A stretch of 12,637 nucleotides of DNA from assembly GCA_002433485.1 (NCBI GenBank), contig DJIF01000073.1, forward strand, positions 50,744-63,380, read 5' to 3'. Below the pieces are notes generated by a model. The model was not told where the DNA came from. It saw only the letters and a program-made list of their open reading frames with translations, and ran no database searches. This document shows positions 1 to 6,497 of the stretch, one piece after another (within the stretch, counting starts at the first letter, position 1; each line of letters opens with the position of its first letter). This DNA is from Deltaproteobacteria bacterium UBA6601 (lineage in GTDB: Bacteria; Myxococcota_A; UBA796; UBA9615). A program made the position numbers and the translations under genes.

Positions 1-1
1 G

Positions 2-46
2 GCTCCCAAAAAGCCCAAGGCTCCTAAAAAGCCCAAGAAGGATTGA
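2..46 (+). CDS. 3' end of an unidentified gene with a Lys/Pro/Ala-rich C-terminal tail (partial)
   Basis: Only the last 14 codons and a TGA stop lie in the window, and the gene begins upstream of it. The visible tail consists of two copies of the hexapeptide A-P-K-K-P-K followed by K-D. The two copies are also near-identical at the DNA level (18-nt units at 2-19 and 20-37, differing at one wobble base). Basic Lys/Pro/Ala tails of this kind occur on DNA-binding proteins and on some periplasmic or envelope proteins, so the tail does not identify the protein. The next gene starts 33 nt downstream on the same strand, so the two may be co-transcribed. Confidence 0.5.
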   Translation, partial: APKKPKAPKKPKKD

Positions 47-79
47 GCCCCGCTGTCCAGTAAGCTTGCTTCCCAGTCT

Positions 80-1369
80 GTGCCGATCCAGGTGAGTCTG
101 GTCGTGTTGCTCTGGGTGTTCTCCCCGATCACTGCGACCCTGAGAGCTTTCTTTGAGCTGCCTCGCTTTGAGTTGGACCTGGTGCGGGGAACTCTTGCAC
201 TGTTGGCCATCTTGCTGTTGTTGCGTCGGGAGTTTGTAAGGGGCGGGCTGTCCGAGTTGGTGCGTTCCTTCTTGCTGGAGTTGCCCCGAAGGGCGCCCTT
301 GTTCAGCTCAGTTCTGGCGCTGTTTGTAGTTTCCCTGGCGTCGTCATCTCGACCACTGCTGACGGCCTGGCGGCTGGTGGGTCTGGCAACAATGGTGGCG
401 CTGGGGGTGTACCTGGCTCGCCGCCTGGACACAGATCAGCTGTGTCGACTGTTGCTGCGTGCGCTGGTACCGCTGCTTTTGGCTTCAGTCCTTGTTGCGC
501 TGTTGGTGCCTGAGTTCGGACAGCACCTGAATCGACCAAGAGCCGCCATTGACGGGGCCTGGCGCGGAGTCCTGGGGCATCGCAACGGACTGGGGCCGGC
601 GGCTACCATTACGGTTCTCGCCGCAGTCGCCTTGCTGCCCGGAACGGCTCGGGATTCCTGGTCGAGGCCACCCATCGCGGTTCTCTGGGCGATGTTGGGC
701 TTATTTGTCCTGTACCAAAGTGGTTCCTTCACAGCCCTCGCCATGGTGGTGGTTGGCTTGTTGGTGCTGGCCCTGGGCCGGGTAGGTGGGGGCCGGCCAA
801 GGCTGCAGGTGGCAGGTTTGGCTGTGTTTGGAGGGCTGGTGGTCGTGGCTTTGTTGCACCACGAGTCCTTCTTTGCCTTATTCGGGCGCGACTCGACGTT
901 GTCGGGGCGCACCATTTTGTGGAAGAAGTCTTTGGAGTTCATTGAGCTGAGACCGCTCGTCGGTCATGGCTATGGCCTGTCGTGGCCTGAGGTGCCAGCT
1001 CTGGCTTCCCAGCTTGAGGTGCTTGATCGGCCCTGGCAGCGCTCCTTCCATAGCGGCTACCTGGCTGCTGCATTCTGGGCTGGCTGGCCTGCCCTTGTGT
1101 TGCTTATGGTTGCTTTGCTGAGAGCGCTGGTGGCGCTGGGCCGCCGCTGGTTGGCCGGCGGAACAGTGCTTGCCCCCGCCTTCCCGCTTGCTTTGCTTGC
1201 TGCGCTCCTGGTGCTGGCTGTGTCAGAGACCCGCTTGCTTTTGCACGCCCACTTTTTCACTGCCCTGCTCTGTGCGATGGTTCTGCGAGCCCAGGGAATG
1301 AACCCAACCATGATGTCGAGTCAGGACTCGACCGATTTCACTCAAGGAGCTGGCGATGGCAACGGTTGA
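80..1369 (+). CDS. ExoQ/Wzy_C-like O-antigen ligase or exopolysaccharide polymerase, polytopic membrane protein
   Basis: This is a 429-residue, very hydrophobic protein with about ten predicted membrane segments. The family (O-antigen ligase WaaL, Wzy and ExoQ polymerases) joins lipid-linked glycan units at the periplasmic face of the inner membrane. Family-like signals are W161-R-G-V-L-G-H-R-N169-G near the middle, then a block at residues 269-299 containing S-G-R-T-I-L-W, E-L-R-P-L and G-H-G-Y-G. After that comes an extracytoplasmic-loop motif around S322-F-H-S-G-Y (the H-x-G-Y-L pattern), followed by more membrane segments. The GTG start at 80 lacks a clear Shine-Dalgarno sequence; GTG at 92 is an alternative. 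The stop overlaps the following crotonase gene by 14 nt. No glycosyltransferase or other polysaccharide gene is visible next to it, so the substrate cannot be named. Membership in the ligase/polymerase superfamily is fairly secure; ligase versus polymerase is not resolved. Confidence 0.75.
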   Translation: MPIQVSLVVLLWVFSPITATLRAFFELPRFELDLVRGTLALLAILLLLRREFVRGGLSELVRSFLLELPRRAPLFSSVLALFVVSLASSSRPLLTAWRLVGLATMVALGVYLARRLDTDQLCRLLLRALVPLLLASVLVALLVPEFGQHLNRPRAAIDGAWRGVLGHRNGLGPAATITVLAAVALLPGTARDSWSRPPIAVLWAMLGLFVLYQSGSFTALAMVVVGLLVLALGRVGGGRPRLQVAGLAVFGGLVVVALLHHESFFALFGRDSTLSGRTILWKKSLEFIELRPLVGHGYGLSWPEVPALASQLEVLDRPWQRSFHSGYLAAAFWAGWPALVLLMVALLRALVALGRRWLAGGTVLAPAFPLALLAALLVLAVSETRLLLHAHFFTALLCAMVLRAQGMNPTMMSSQDSTDFTQGAGDGNG

Positions 1370-2036
1370 TTACTCTGTCCAGGGTGGCCTGGCGACCATC
1401 CGTTTTGATGACGGTAAGGCCAATGTGCTGAACCTTGCGGCGCTTGAGCAGCTGGGTGCCGCTTTTGATCGGGCTGAGGAGGAAGCTCGCTGTGTGCTCT
1501 GGACCGGTCGGGCCGGCAAGTTCTGCGCAGGTTTTGATCTCAAGGTCTTCAGCGCCGGCGGCGCCGATGCCGCTGCTCTGCTTCGAGGGGGCGCTAAGCT
1601 GGCCGCCCGGCTCTACAGCTTCAAGCTGCCGATTGTGGTCGGTTGCACCGGCCATGCACTGGGTATGGGAGCTTTGATGCTGCTCGCAGCGGATCTGCGT
1701 ATAGGCGTCGATGGTCCTTTCAAGATTGGCCTTCCTGAGGTCACAATCGGCATGGCAATGCCGCGGTTTGGCAGCATCCTGGCAGCTTCTCGCCTGGCTG
1801 TGAACTACCAGGACCGAGCTGTCTGCTGTGCTGAGATTTTTACTCCCAGCTCGGCGAAGGCCGCCGGCTTTCTTGACCATGTCTGCTCCACAGCAGAGCT
1901 ATATGAGCGTCTCGAAGAAGCAGGCAAGCAGCTCTTGAGCCTGGACCTCAGCGCCCACCACCAGACCAAGCTCAGCTTTCGCAGAGAGAGCCTGGCGGCC
2001 CTCCAAGAAAGCATCGCTGAGGTTGTTTTTCAGTAG
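1356..2036 (+). CDS. Crotonase-fold enoyl-CoA hydratase/isomerase family protein
   Basis: At 226 residues this is slightly shorter than typical 255-residue enoyl-CoA hydratases, mainly at the C-terminus. Crotonase landmarks are in order. The CoA/oxyanion-hole segment is F56-C-A-G-F-D-L62 and the second oxyanion segment is H100-A-L-G-M-G105. The conserved acidic loop is G125-L-P-E128-V-T-I-G. E128 aligns with rat hydratase Glu164. The position of the second hydratase glutamate (Glu144 in rat, in the G-G-G-C-E-L stretch) is a leucine here (G-M-G-A-L). This favours an enoyl-CoA isomerase or another crotonase reaction over classic hydration. The start is supported by AAGGAG at 1344-1349, 6 nt before the ATG. 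It overlaps the end of the upstream membrane-protein gene, so translational coupling is likely. It probably acts in the cytoplasm on a fatty acyl-CoA. Confidence 0.9.
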   Translation: MATVDYSVQGGLATIRFDDGKANVLNLAALEQLGAAFDRAEEEARCVLWTGRAGKFCAGFDLKVFSAGGADAAALLRGGAKLAARLYSFKLPIVVGCTGHALGMGALMLLAADLRIGVDGPFKIGLPEVTIGMAMPRFGSILAASRLAVNYQDRAVCCAEIFTPSSAKAAGFLDHVCSTAELYERLEEAGKQLLSLDLSAHHQTKLSFRRESLAALQESIAEVVFQ

Positions 2037-2050
2037 CTTCGGCAGCTTCA

Positions 2051-2080
2051 AGCAGGAGCTCTAGGGAGGGCTCTGCTGCT
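2051..2080 (+). terminator. Weak hairpin after the crotonase gene, possible terminator
   Basis: AGCA-G-GAGC pairs with GCTC-TGCT across a loop of about ten bases, 14 nt after the crotonase stop. No T-tract follows, so it does not meet the rule for an intrinsic terminator. It could be a Rho-dependent or RNA-processing site, or it could be chance. The rest of the 109-nt gap (2037-2145) holds no promoter that I can defend. Confidence 0.2.
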
Positions 2081-2145
2081 GGGTGCGTGGCTAAGGTGCG
2101 AGTAGACCCTGGCCATCAAGGCGCCCGGCTGGCTAGACTCTGCTC

Positions 2146-3255
2146 ATGGCCTTGTGGAGACTCCCGCTCTTGCTGCTCTGCTTGCTGGGACTGACCCTGG
2201 CGGGGTGTTCGCCTGCGGGCGACGACGACAGCGCGCCAGGCGATGACGACGACAGCGTGGCCGATGACGATGACTCTGCCGATGACGACGATACCGGCAG
2301 TAACGACGACGACAGTGCGTCAGGCGATGACGACGACAGCGCGCCAGGCGACGATGACGACAGCGCGTCAGGCGACGATGACGACAGCGCGTCAGGCGAC
2401 GATGACGACAGCGCGCCAGGCGATGACGACGACGATAGCGCGGCTGGTGACGATGACGACAGCGCTGCGCCTGGGTGCTTCCTGAGTACACCGGCTAGCT
2501 TCGTTTCAGTGGCCAAGGGCCAGTGCGGCATGACCCCTTCTGGTCCTTCATTCTGTTATTGGCCGCTGGACTTCGACACTGCCACTTTCACCTGGTCCTA
2601 CTCCGATGTGGTGGAACTTGGTAGCTACAGCTGTAGCGGCGCTCTCGTCAGTGCTAGCGGAGCAAGCGGCAACAGCTACAGCGGCAGCTGGGATGCCGCT
2701 GCTGGTCTGCTGGCCTGGGAGGGGCAGGACTATCGGTTGATTTCGCCGTCGGCTCGTCCCGACTTCTACCTGGATGACGTTAATCCCAGCTCTTCTAGTG
2801 TTGGTGACCCGGTGTCGCCGCGCGACTATCTGCAAAAGGTGAGCGGCTGGTATTTCGGGCACGCGACCTGAGGCTATTGTCGCGCTCAGTATGAGCGCCT
2901 TGACGCCATGCAGAACGAGCTGCGCAGCAGTCAACCGCCTATCGACATCGAGATCATCGGGATCAACGAGGCTGATCCGGCACCTGGCTGCCAGGCAACG
3001 ACTATGTATAGCGCGGCCAACGCGACCATTACCGCCATGGGGGATATCCCCTGGTTGCAGGATTTCGATGTGGACCAGAACTGTCAGTCCGACCTTTGGA
3101 CTGAGTCCTGGGGCGTCGCTTATCGCGACGTCATCATCCTTGATGGCGGCAATGCTGAGGTCGGGCTGATGAACCTCACCAGCTCAGACCTGCGAACTCA
3201 GACCAACTACGACGCCCTTAAACAGCTGTTCCTCAACGCCGCTGCTGCCCCCTGA
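2146..3255 (+). CDS. Probable selenoprotein: lipoprotein with Asp/Ser repeat stalk and SelenoP-like thioredoxin-fold domain (Sec at residue 242)
   Basis: Read with the in-frame TGA at 2869-2871 as selenocysteine, this is one 369-residue protein. Residues 1-21 are a lipoprotein signal with lipobox L-A-G-C21. Residues 25-108 are an Asp/Ser repeat stalk. Residues 110-218 form an unrecognised, probably beta-rich domain with Cys at 111, 127, 137 and 163. From about 219 a thioredoxin-like domain begins: a strand (W235-Y-F-G-H-A-T), the redox motif U242-G-Y-C245, a helix (A-Q-Y-E-R-L-D), a strand (I-E-I-I-G-I-N), the block I301-P-W followed by D316-L-W, and a late strand R327-D-V-I-I-L-D. C282 and C313 are further cysteines. 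The anchor places it at the outer membrane or in the periplasm, with a likely thiol/selenol redox role. Ending at the TGA would leave a thioredoxin fold cut just before its catalytic residue. A hairpin suited to a bacterial SECIS follows immediately. The gene would need selA, selB, selC and selD elsewhere in the genome. The ATG lacks a clear Shine-Dalgarno sequence, but the signal peptide fixes it. The alternative is a nonsense mutation or sequencing error in a CGYC protein. Confidence 0.85.
2218..2469 (+). repeat. Coding tandem repeat, mostly 24-nt units encoding G-D-D-D-D-S-A-P/S/A
   Basis: About ten imperfect units encode residues 25-108 of the lipoprotein. The middle part (about 2323-2420) is the most regular, with near-identical 24-nt units of the type GGCGA(T/C)GA(T/C)GACGACAGCGCG plus a variable final codon. 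Flanking units are shorter or longer (three or five Asp) or replace the Gly (V-A, A, T-G-S-N). The result is a highly acidic, flexible spacer between the lipid anchor and the folded domains. Similar Asp-Asp-Asp-Asp-Ser linkers are, to my knowledge, frequent in Myxococcota-related lipoproteins. A tract like this could change copy number by slippage without breaking the frame. Confidence 0.9.
2869..2871 (+). other. In-frame TGA read as selenocysteine (codon 242)
   Basis: The TGA is in frame with both the upstream 241 codons and the downstream 127 codons. It is followed by GGC-TAT-TGT (Gly-Tyr-Cys), so Sec at this place completes a U-x-x-C redox motif directly after a thioredoxin-type strand (Y-F-G-H-A-T). 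Both sides read as coherent protein, and no frame change is needed to join them. Confidence 0.85.
2872..2907 (+). promoter_or_regulatory. Putative bacterial SECIS stem-loop just downstream of the TGA
   Basis: A perfect 7-bp inverted repeat, GCGCUCA (2882-2888) and UGAGCGC (2892-2898), closes a three-base loop GUA. The lower helix continues as GUC (2879-2881) with GAC (2902-2904) across a CUU bulge, and as GGC (2872-2874) with GCC (2905-2907) across a UAUU bulge. The whole 36-nt element starts at the base after the TGA. The apical loop begins 17 nt after the TGA and has G as its first base. As I recall the bacterial SECIS consensus, it asks for a loop about 16-37 nt downstream with a G in its first two positions, and this element fits. 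In such systems SelB, bound to Sec-tRNA, recognises the hairpin. The element is also coding (R-A-Q-Y-E-R), as bacterial SECIS elements normally are. Confidence 0.75.
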
Positions 3256-3260
3256 GCGGT

Positions 3261-3278
3261 GCGTGCTGCCAGCTACGC
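3261..3278. terminator. Small inverted repeat between the convergent selenoprotein and acyl-CoA synthetase genes
   Basis: GCGT-GCT pairs with AGC-T-ACGC (one bulged T, three-base loop). It spans most of the 17-nt convergent gap plus the stop codon of the acyl-CoA synthetase gene. The position would suit a bidirectional terminator, but no T-tract follows on either strand and the stem is short, so this is only a candidate. Confidence 0.2.
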
Positions 3279-5081
3279 GAACTTCTCTGAGTAGAAGCCG
3301 TCGATGAGCTCTTCGTACTTCTTCTGAATGACCCGACGCTTGACCTTCAGCGATGGGGTCAGCTCGCCCGACTCGATGGAGAAGTCTTCGTTGAGGACCT
3401 CGAACTTCTTGATGCTCTCGTAAGAAGCCAAGCGCTGGTTGATCTCGTTGACATAGCCTTGCAGGCGACTGCGGATCACCTTGTCACCGGACCAACTTGA
3501 GCTGGGCGGAAGCTCGAGCTCTTCACGACGGTACAGCTCCTCGAGTCCTTCGCTGTCCAGGGTGAACAGGCAGGACAGGAACTTGCGTTTGTCACCGACC
3601 ACGACCACCTGGCTGACGCCTGGGAAGGTCTTGAGCTGGTTCTCGATGTTCTGCGGGCTGACGTTCTTGCCGCCAGCGGTGACGATGATGTCCTTCTTGC
3701 GGTCTGTGATTCGGACGTAGCCATCTTCATCCATCTCGCCGACGTCTCCGGTGTGGAGCCATCCGTCGACGACGGTCTCAGCGGTAGCCTGCTCCTGGTT
3801 CAGATAACCGACAAAGACGTTGTCACCCTTAACCAGGATCTCGCCGTCGGCGGCGATCTTTACCTCCATACCACCCAGAGGCAGCCCCACAGAGCCGTAC
3901 TTGACCTGCTCGGCGGGGTTGTAGGTGCATACGCCAGTGCACTCGGTCTGGCCATAGACTTCCTGGATGATGATCCCTAACGAGGCGAAGAATCGACCCA
4001 CTTCGGCGGATAGTGGTGCGGCGCCGCTTACAAAGGCCTTGCCACGCGCCATGCCCAGCTTCTTGCGGACCTTAGAGAGCACCAACCGGTCGGCGATGTC
4101 GAGCTTGATCTGACTGAGGGGGCCAAGGCGTTTGCCAGCCGAACGCCGGTCATAAGCCTTGAGTCCTGCGGCGGTCGCCCACAGGAACAACTTGCGCCGT
4201 AGCTGTGGAGCGTCCTGGATCCCTGAGCTGATCTTTGAGTAGTACTTCTCCCATAGGCGGGGTACGCAGACCAGCAGGGTTGGCTCCACCTCTGCGAGGT
4301 TCTCGGGGACCTTCTCAAGGCCCTCGCCCATGTTCACCGTATAGCCGGTTCGGATCGCCATGATCTCACCCTGCAGCCGTTCTGCGATGTGGCTGAGGGG
4401 CAGGAAACTGAGGCTTGAGTCGGTGGGCCCGAGGCTGAGCACATTGGCCAGCGAGTCGGCCATAGCCATGAGGTTAAGGTGGCTGAGCTGGGCGCCCTTG
4501 GGGGGGCCGGTTGTGCCAGAGGTGTAGACGATCGTGGCTACGGCTGCGGGGTCCAGGGCGCGGGCCATGTCGTCGACTTTTTGCACGCCCTGCTCGCCCG
4601 ACTCTGCCCCCAACTCCTCAACACGCTTCCAGTCGAGGACCAGCTCGGCATCGCTGTCCGCCGTACCCGAGAGCAGGATCGCCTTGCCCAGCTCCGGGCA
4701 GTTGTCGCGAATCGCTTCAATCTTAGCCAGCTGCTCGGCGTCTTCGACGAAGATCGCCTTGGCCCCGCTGTGCTGCAGGATGTACTCGACCTGCTCGGGA
4801 ATCGAGCTGGGGTAGATGGGGACGGTGACGCAGCCGATGGAGAGGGCGGCGAGGTCCGAGACCAGCCACTCAATGCGGTTGTTGGACAACAGCCCGATAC
4901 GGTCGCCGCTCTGTAGGCCCAATTCGCTAAGAGCTGCCCCTACTCGAAGCACTCGACGGCGGTACTCAGCCCAGTTGATGTCGTACCAGTTGTTGTCGCG
5001 CTTGTAGCGCAACGCGGGGTAGTCGCCGCGATTTTCTGCATGATCAAGGAAGGCATCGAGAAGGGTTTTGTAAGTGGTCAT
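3273..5081 (-). CDS. Long-chain acyl-CoA synthetase (AMP-forming, ANL superfamily)
   Basis: At 602 residues this is the usual size for the long-chain FAA1/ACSL-type branch. It activates fatty acids with ATP and CoA through an acyl-adenylate, feeding beta-oxidation or lipid synthesis at the cytoplasmic membrane. Motifs in order are the ATP/phosphate loop Y186-T-S-G-T-T-G-P-P-K195-G; the aromatic/linker region V273-P-R-L-W-E; the adenine-binding motif Y376-G-Q-T-E-C; H444-T-G-D446, which binds the ribose; hinge region R461-K-K-D with G470-G-K-N following; and the C-terminal catalytic lysine in L575-T-P-S-L-K579. All key residues are present. It lies 24 nt downstream of the MATE gene on the same strand, so it is probably the last gene of that transcript. 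No strong Shine-Dalgarno sequence precedes the ATG. Chain-length preference cannot be read from the sequence. Confidence 0.95.
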   Translation of the reverse strand: MTTYKTLLDAFLDHAENRGDYPALRYKRDNNWYDINWAEYRRRVLRVGAALSELGLQSGDRIGLLSNNRIEWLVSDLAALSIGCVTVPIYPSSIPEQVEYILQHSGAKAIFVEDAEQLAKIEAIRDNCPELGKAILLSGTADSDAELVLDWKRVEELGAESGEQGVQKVDDMARALDPAAVATIVYTSGTTGPPKGAQLSHLNLMAMADSLANVLSLGPTDSSLSFLPLSHIAERLQGEIMAIRTGYTVNMGEGLEKVPENLAEVEPTLLVCVPRLWEKYYSKISSGIQDAPQLRRKLFLWATAAGLKAYDRRSAGKRLGPLSQIKLDIADRLVLSKVRKKLGMARGKAFVSGAAPLSAEVGRFFASLGIIIQEVYGQTECTGVCTYNPAEQVKYGSVGLPLGGMEVKIAADGEILVKGDNVFVGYLNQEQATAETVVDGWLHTGDVGEMDEDGYVRITDRKKDIIVTAGGKNVSPQNIENQLKTFPGVSQVVVVGDKRKFLSCLFTLDSEGLEELYRREELELPPSSSWSGDKVIRSRLQGYVNEINQRLASYESIKKFEVLNEDFSIESGELTPSLKVKRRVIQKKYEELIDGFYSEKFA

Positions 5082-5105
5082 GGGCGCGTTCTAACCCGAT
5101 TTCCC

Positions 5106-6497
5106 TCAGAGAGCGACCCTTTCCCAGCGGTCTCCTTGAAAGCGCGGCACCACCGCCAAGGCGATCAGCGCTCTGGACAGAGCCAGGCCTGTCCATAAGC
5201 CGAACACTGCGGCGGTGTCGCTTTGGTAACCGAGCGTCTGCGGCAGCCACAGTCCCAGTAGAGCCGCTAGCGGCAGCATGAGCATGTACATCTGAGCAAT
5301 CTGCACCTTCGCCACCCAACGGGTCTCGCCCGCTCCCAATAAGCTGTGCATCAGGACGATGGGGACCACGTTGGCCATCGCAATGGCGGTGAACAGGCGC
5401 AGGGCTGGAGTCGCGATGGTGATGGTGATTGGGTCCTGGCTGAAGACTTTCAGGATGGGCACCGTCCAGATCGCTACAGCGATGACCGCTGGCAGCAGGA
5501 TCAGCAGGCACAGGCGAATCCCCAGCCACACCAGACCGCGGGCCTCCCCTGGCTGCCCCCGGCCAAGTGCCTGTCCTACCAGTGTGGCGCCGGCAAAGCC
5601 CATGCCCAGGGCGACCAGGAAGCCTGCCGAGCCGATGTTCAACAAGATGGTTCCGGCAGCCAGGCTGTGGGTCGATACCTCACCGTGCAGCTTCAGAAAT
5701 AAGGTCATGCTGATCAGTACCGCAGCCGAGCGGATGGCGTCCGGCCAGGCCAGGCGTGCCAGGGAGGTGAAGTATTTGCTGCGCAGGCGCTTGAGACGAA
5801 ACGGTTGGTAGTCACGTCGAACATCTGCCTGAAGCAGGGTCAAGAAGGTATAGAAACAGGTGCCGACTACCTGGGCAGTGACCGAAGCGATTGCCGCACC
5901 GCGCACTTCCAATACCGGGGCGCCGAGGTTGCCGAAGATGAAGATCCAGTTAAACAGGATGTTCAGCGCCTGAATCAGCACGATGGACACCATATAGACG
6001 CCAGATCGACCGATGCCGTTATAGAAACCTCGAAAGCAGAAGTTGGCGCCCAGCACGCCAAGGGCCAATAGTCGAATGGCCAGATATTCACTGCCGCCGC
6101 TGTAGATGTCGTTGCCGTAGATGACTTCAGGGTCGTCGGAGAGCAACTCGAACAGCGCGGGGGTTGCCTGTGCCAACAGATAGCCCATGGGCAGACCGAT
6201 GGCCGCGCTCAGACAAAGGCCGGTGTCCAGGGCGGCCGCTGCAGCCTGCCGCTCGCCCTCGCCTTCTCGTCGTGAGACGATGGCCTGGACCCCTGTACCC
6301 AGACAGGTGACTACAGTGGCCAGCATCAAGAAGGTAAAGGAACTCAGCCCAACTGCGGCCTGGGGAGTTGCGCCGAGGCGCCCGACCATGGCGGTGTCCA
6401 CCAGGTTCAGTACGATCTGACCCGCCATGCCGGCGATGATCGGCAGCGCCAGGCGGAGCACCACTCCCGACTCCTGTGGCGGAAACCAACGCTTCAT
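5106..6497 (-). CDS. MATE family (NorM-like) multidrug/metabolite efflux transporter
   Basis: This 463-residue protein has about twelve hydrophobic segments arranged as two homologous halves, the MATE layout. The first half opens with the typical A-L-P19-I helix and N31-L-V-D34-T-A-M-V-G-R-L-G; the second half repeats the pattern around W-P-D-A-I-R. The family exports cationic compounds, or sometimes lipids and metabolites, across the inner membrane against a Na+ or H+ gradient. The ATG overlaps the stop codon of the upstream lipoprotein peptidase gene in an ATGA, which indicates translational coupling. The acyl-CoA synthetase follows after 24 nt. The substrate cannot be deduced; the neighbouring lipid-activating enzyme does not prove a lipid substrate. 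Confidence 0.95.
   Translation of the reverse strand: MKRWFPPQESGVVLRLALPIIAGMAGQIVLNLVDTAMVGRLGATPQAAVGLSSFTFLMLATVVTCLGTGVQAIVSRREGEGERQAAAAALDTGLCLSAAIGLPMGYLLAQATPALFELLSDDPEVIYGNDIYSGGSEYLAIRLLALGVLGANFCFRGFYNGIGRSGVYMVSIVLIQALNILFNWIFIFGNLGAPVLEVRGAAIASVTAQVVGTCFYTFLTLLQADVRRDYQPFRLKRLRSKYFTSLARLAWPDAIRSAAVLISMTLFLKLHGEVSTHSLAAGTILLNIGSAGFLVALGMGFAGATLVGQALGRGQPGEARGLVWLGIRLCLLILLPAVIAVAIWTVPILKVFSQDPITITIATPALRLFTAIAMANVVPIVLMHSLLGAGETRWVAKVQIAQMYMLMLPLAALLGLWLPQTLGYQSDTAAVFGLWTGLALSRALIALAVVPRFQGDRWERVAL

Noticed and set aside
2134..2139. TAGACT as a -10 promoter element for the selenoprotein gene
   Set aside because: It lies only 7 nt before the ATG with no -35-like hexamer at the proper distance. 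It would require a leaderless transcript, and nothing else supports that.
2218..2469. CRISPR-like or other non-coding direct repeat array
   Set aside because: The units are contiguous without unique spacers, keep a multiple-of-three period and encode Asp/Ser blocks in an open frame after a signal peptide.
2869..2871. TGA as an inactivating nonsense mutation (pseudogene)
   Set aside because: Its position at the first residue of a CxxC motif, the open frame on both sides and the adjacent SECIS-like hairpin would be an unlikely coincidence. It remains the main alternative and depends on whether sel genes exist in the genome.
2908..3255. A separate 115-residue gene downstream of the lipoprotein
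   Set aside because: It is in the same frame as the lipoprotein. It begins in the middle of a thioredoxin helix and lacks the first strand and the redox motif, and no ribosome binding site precedes its Met. It is better read as the 3' part of the selenoprotein gene.
4479..4916. A 145-codon + strand ORF antisense to the acyl-CoA synthetase
   Set aside because: The minus-strand frame contains the intact adenylate-forming enzyme with all its motifs. The antisense translation has no family signature.
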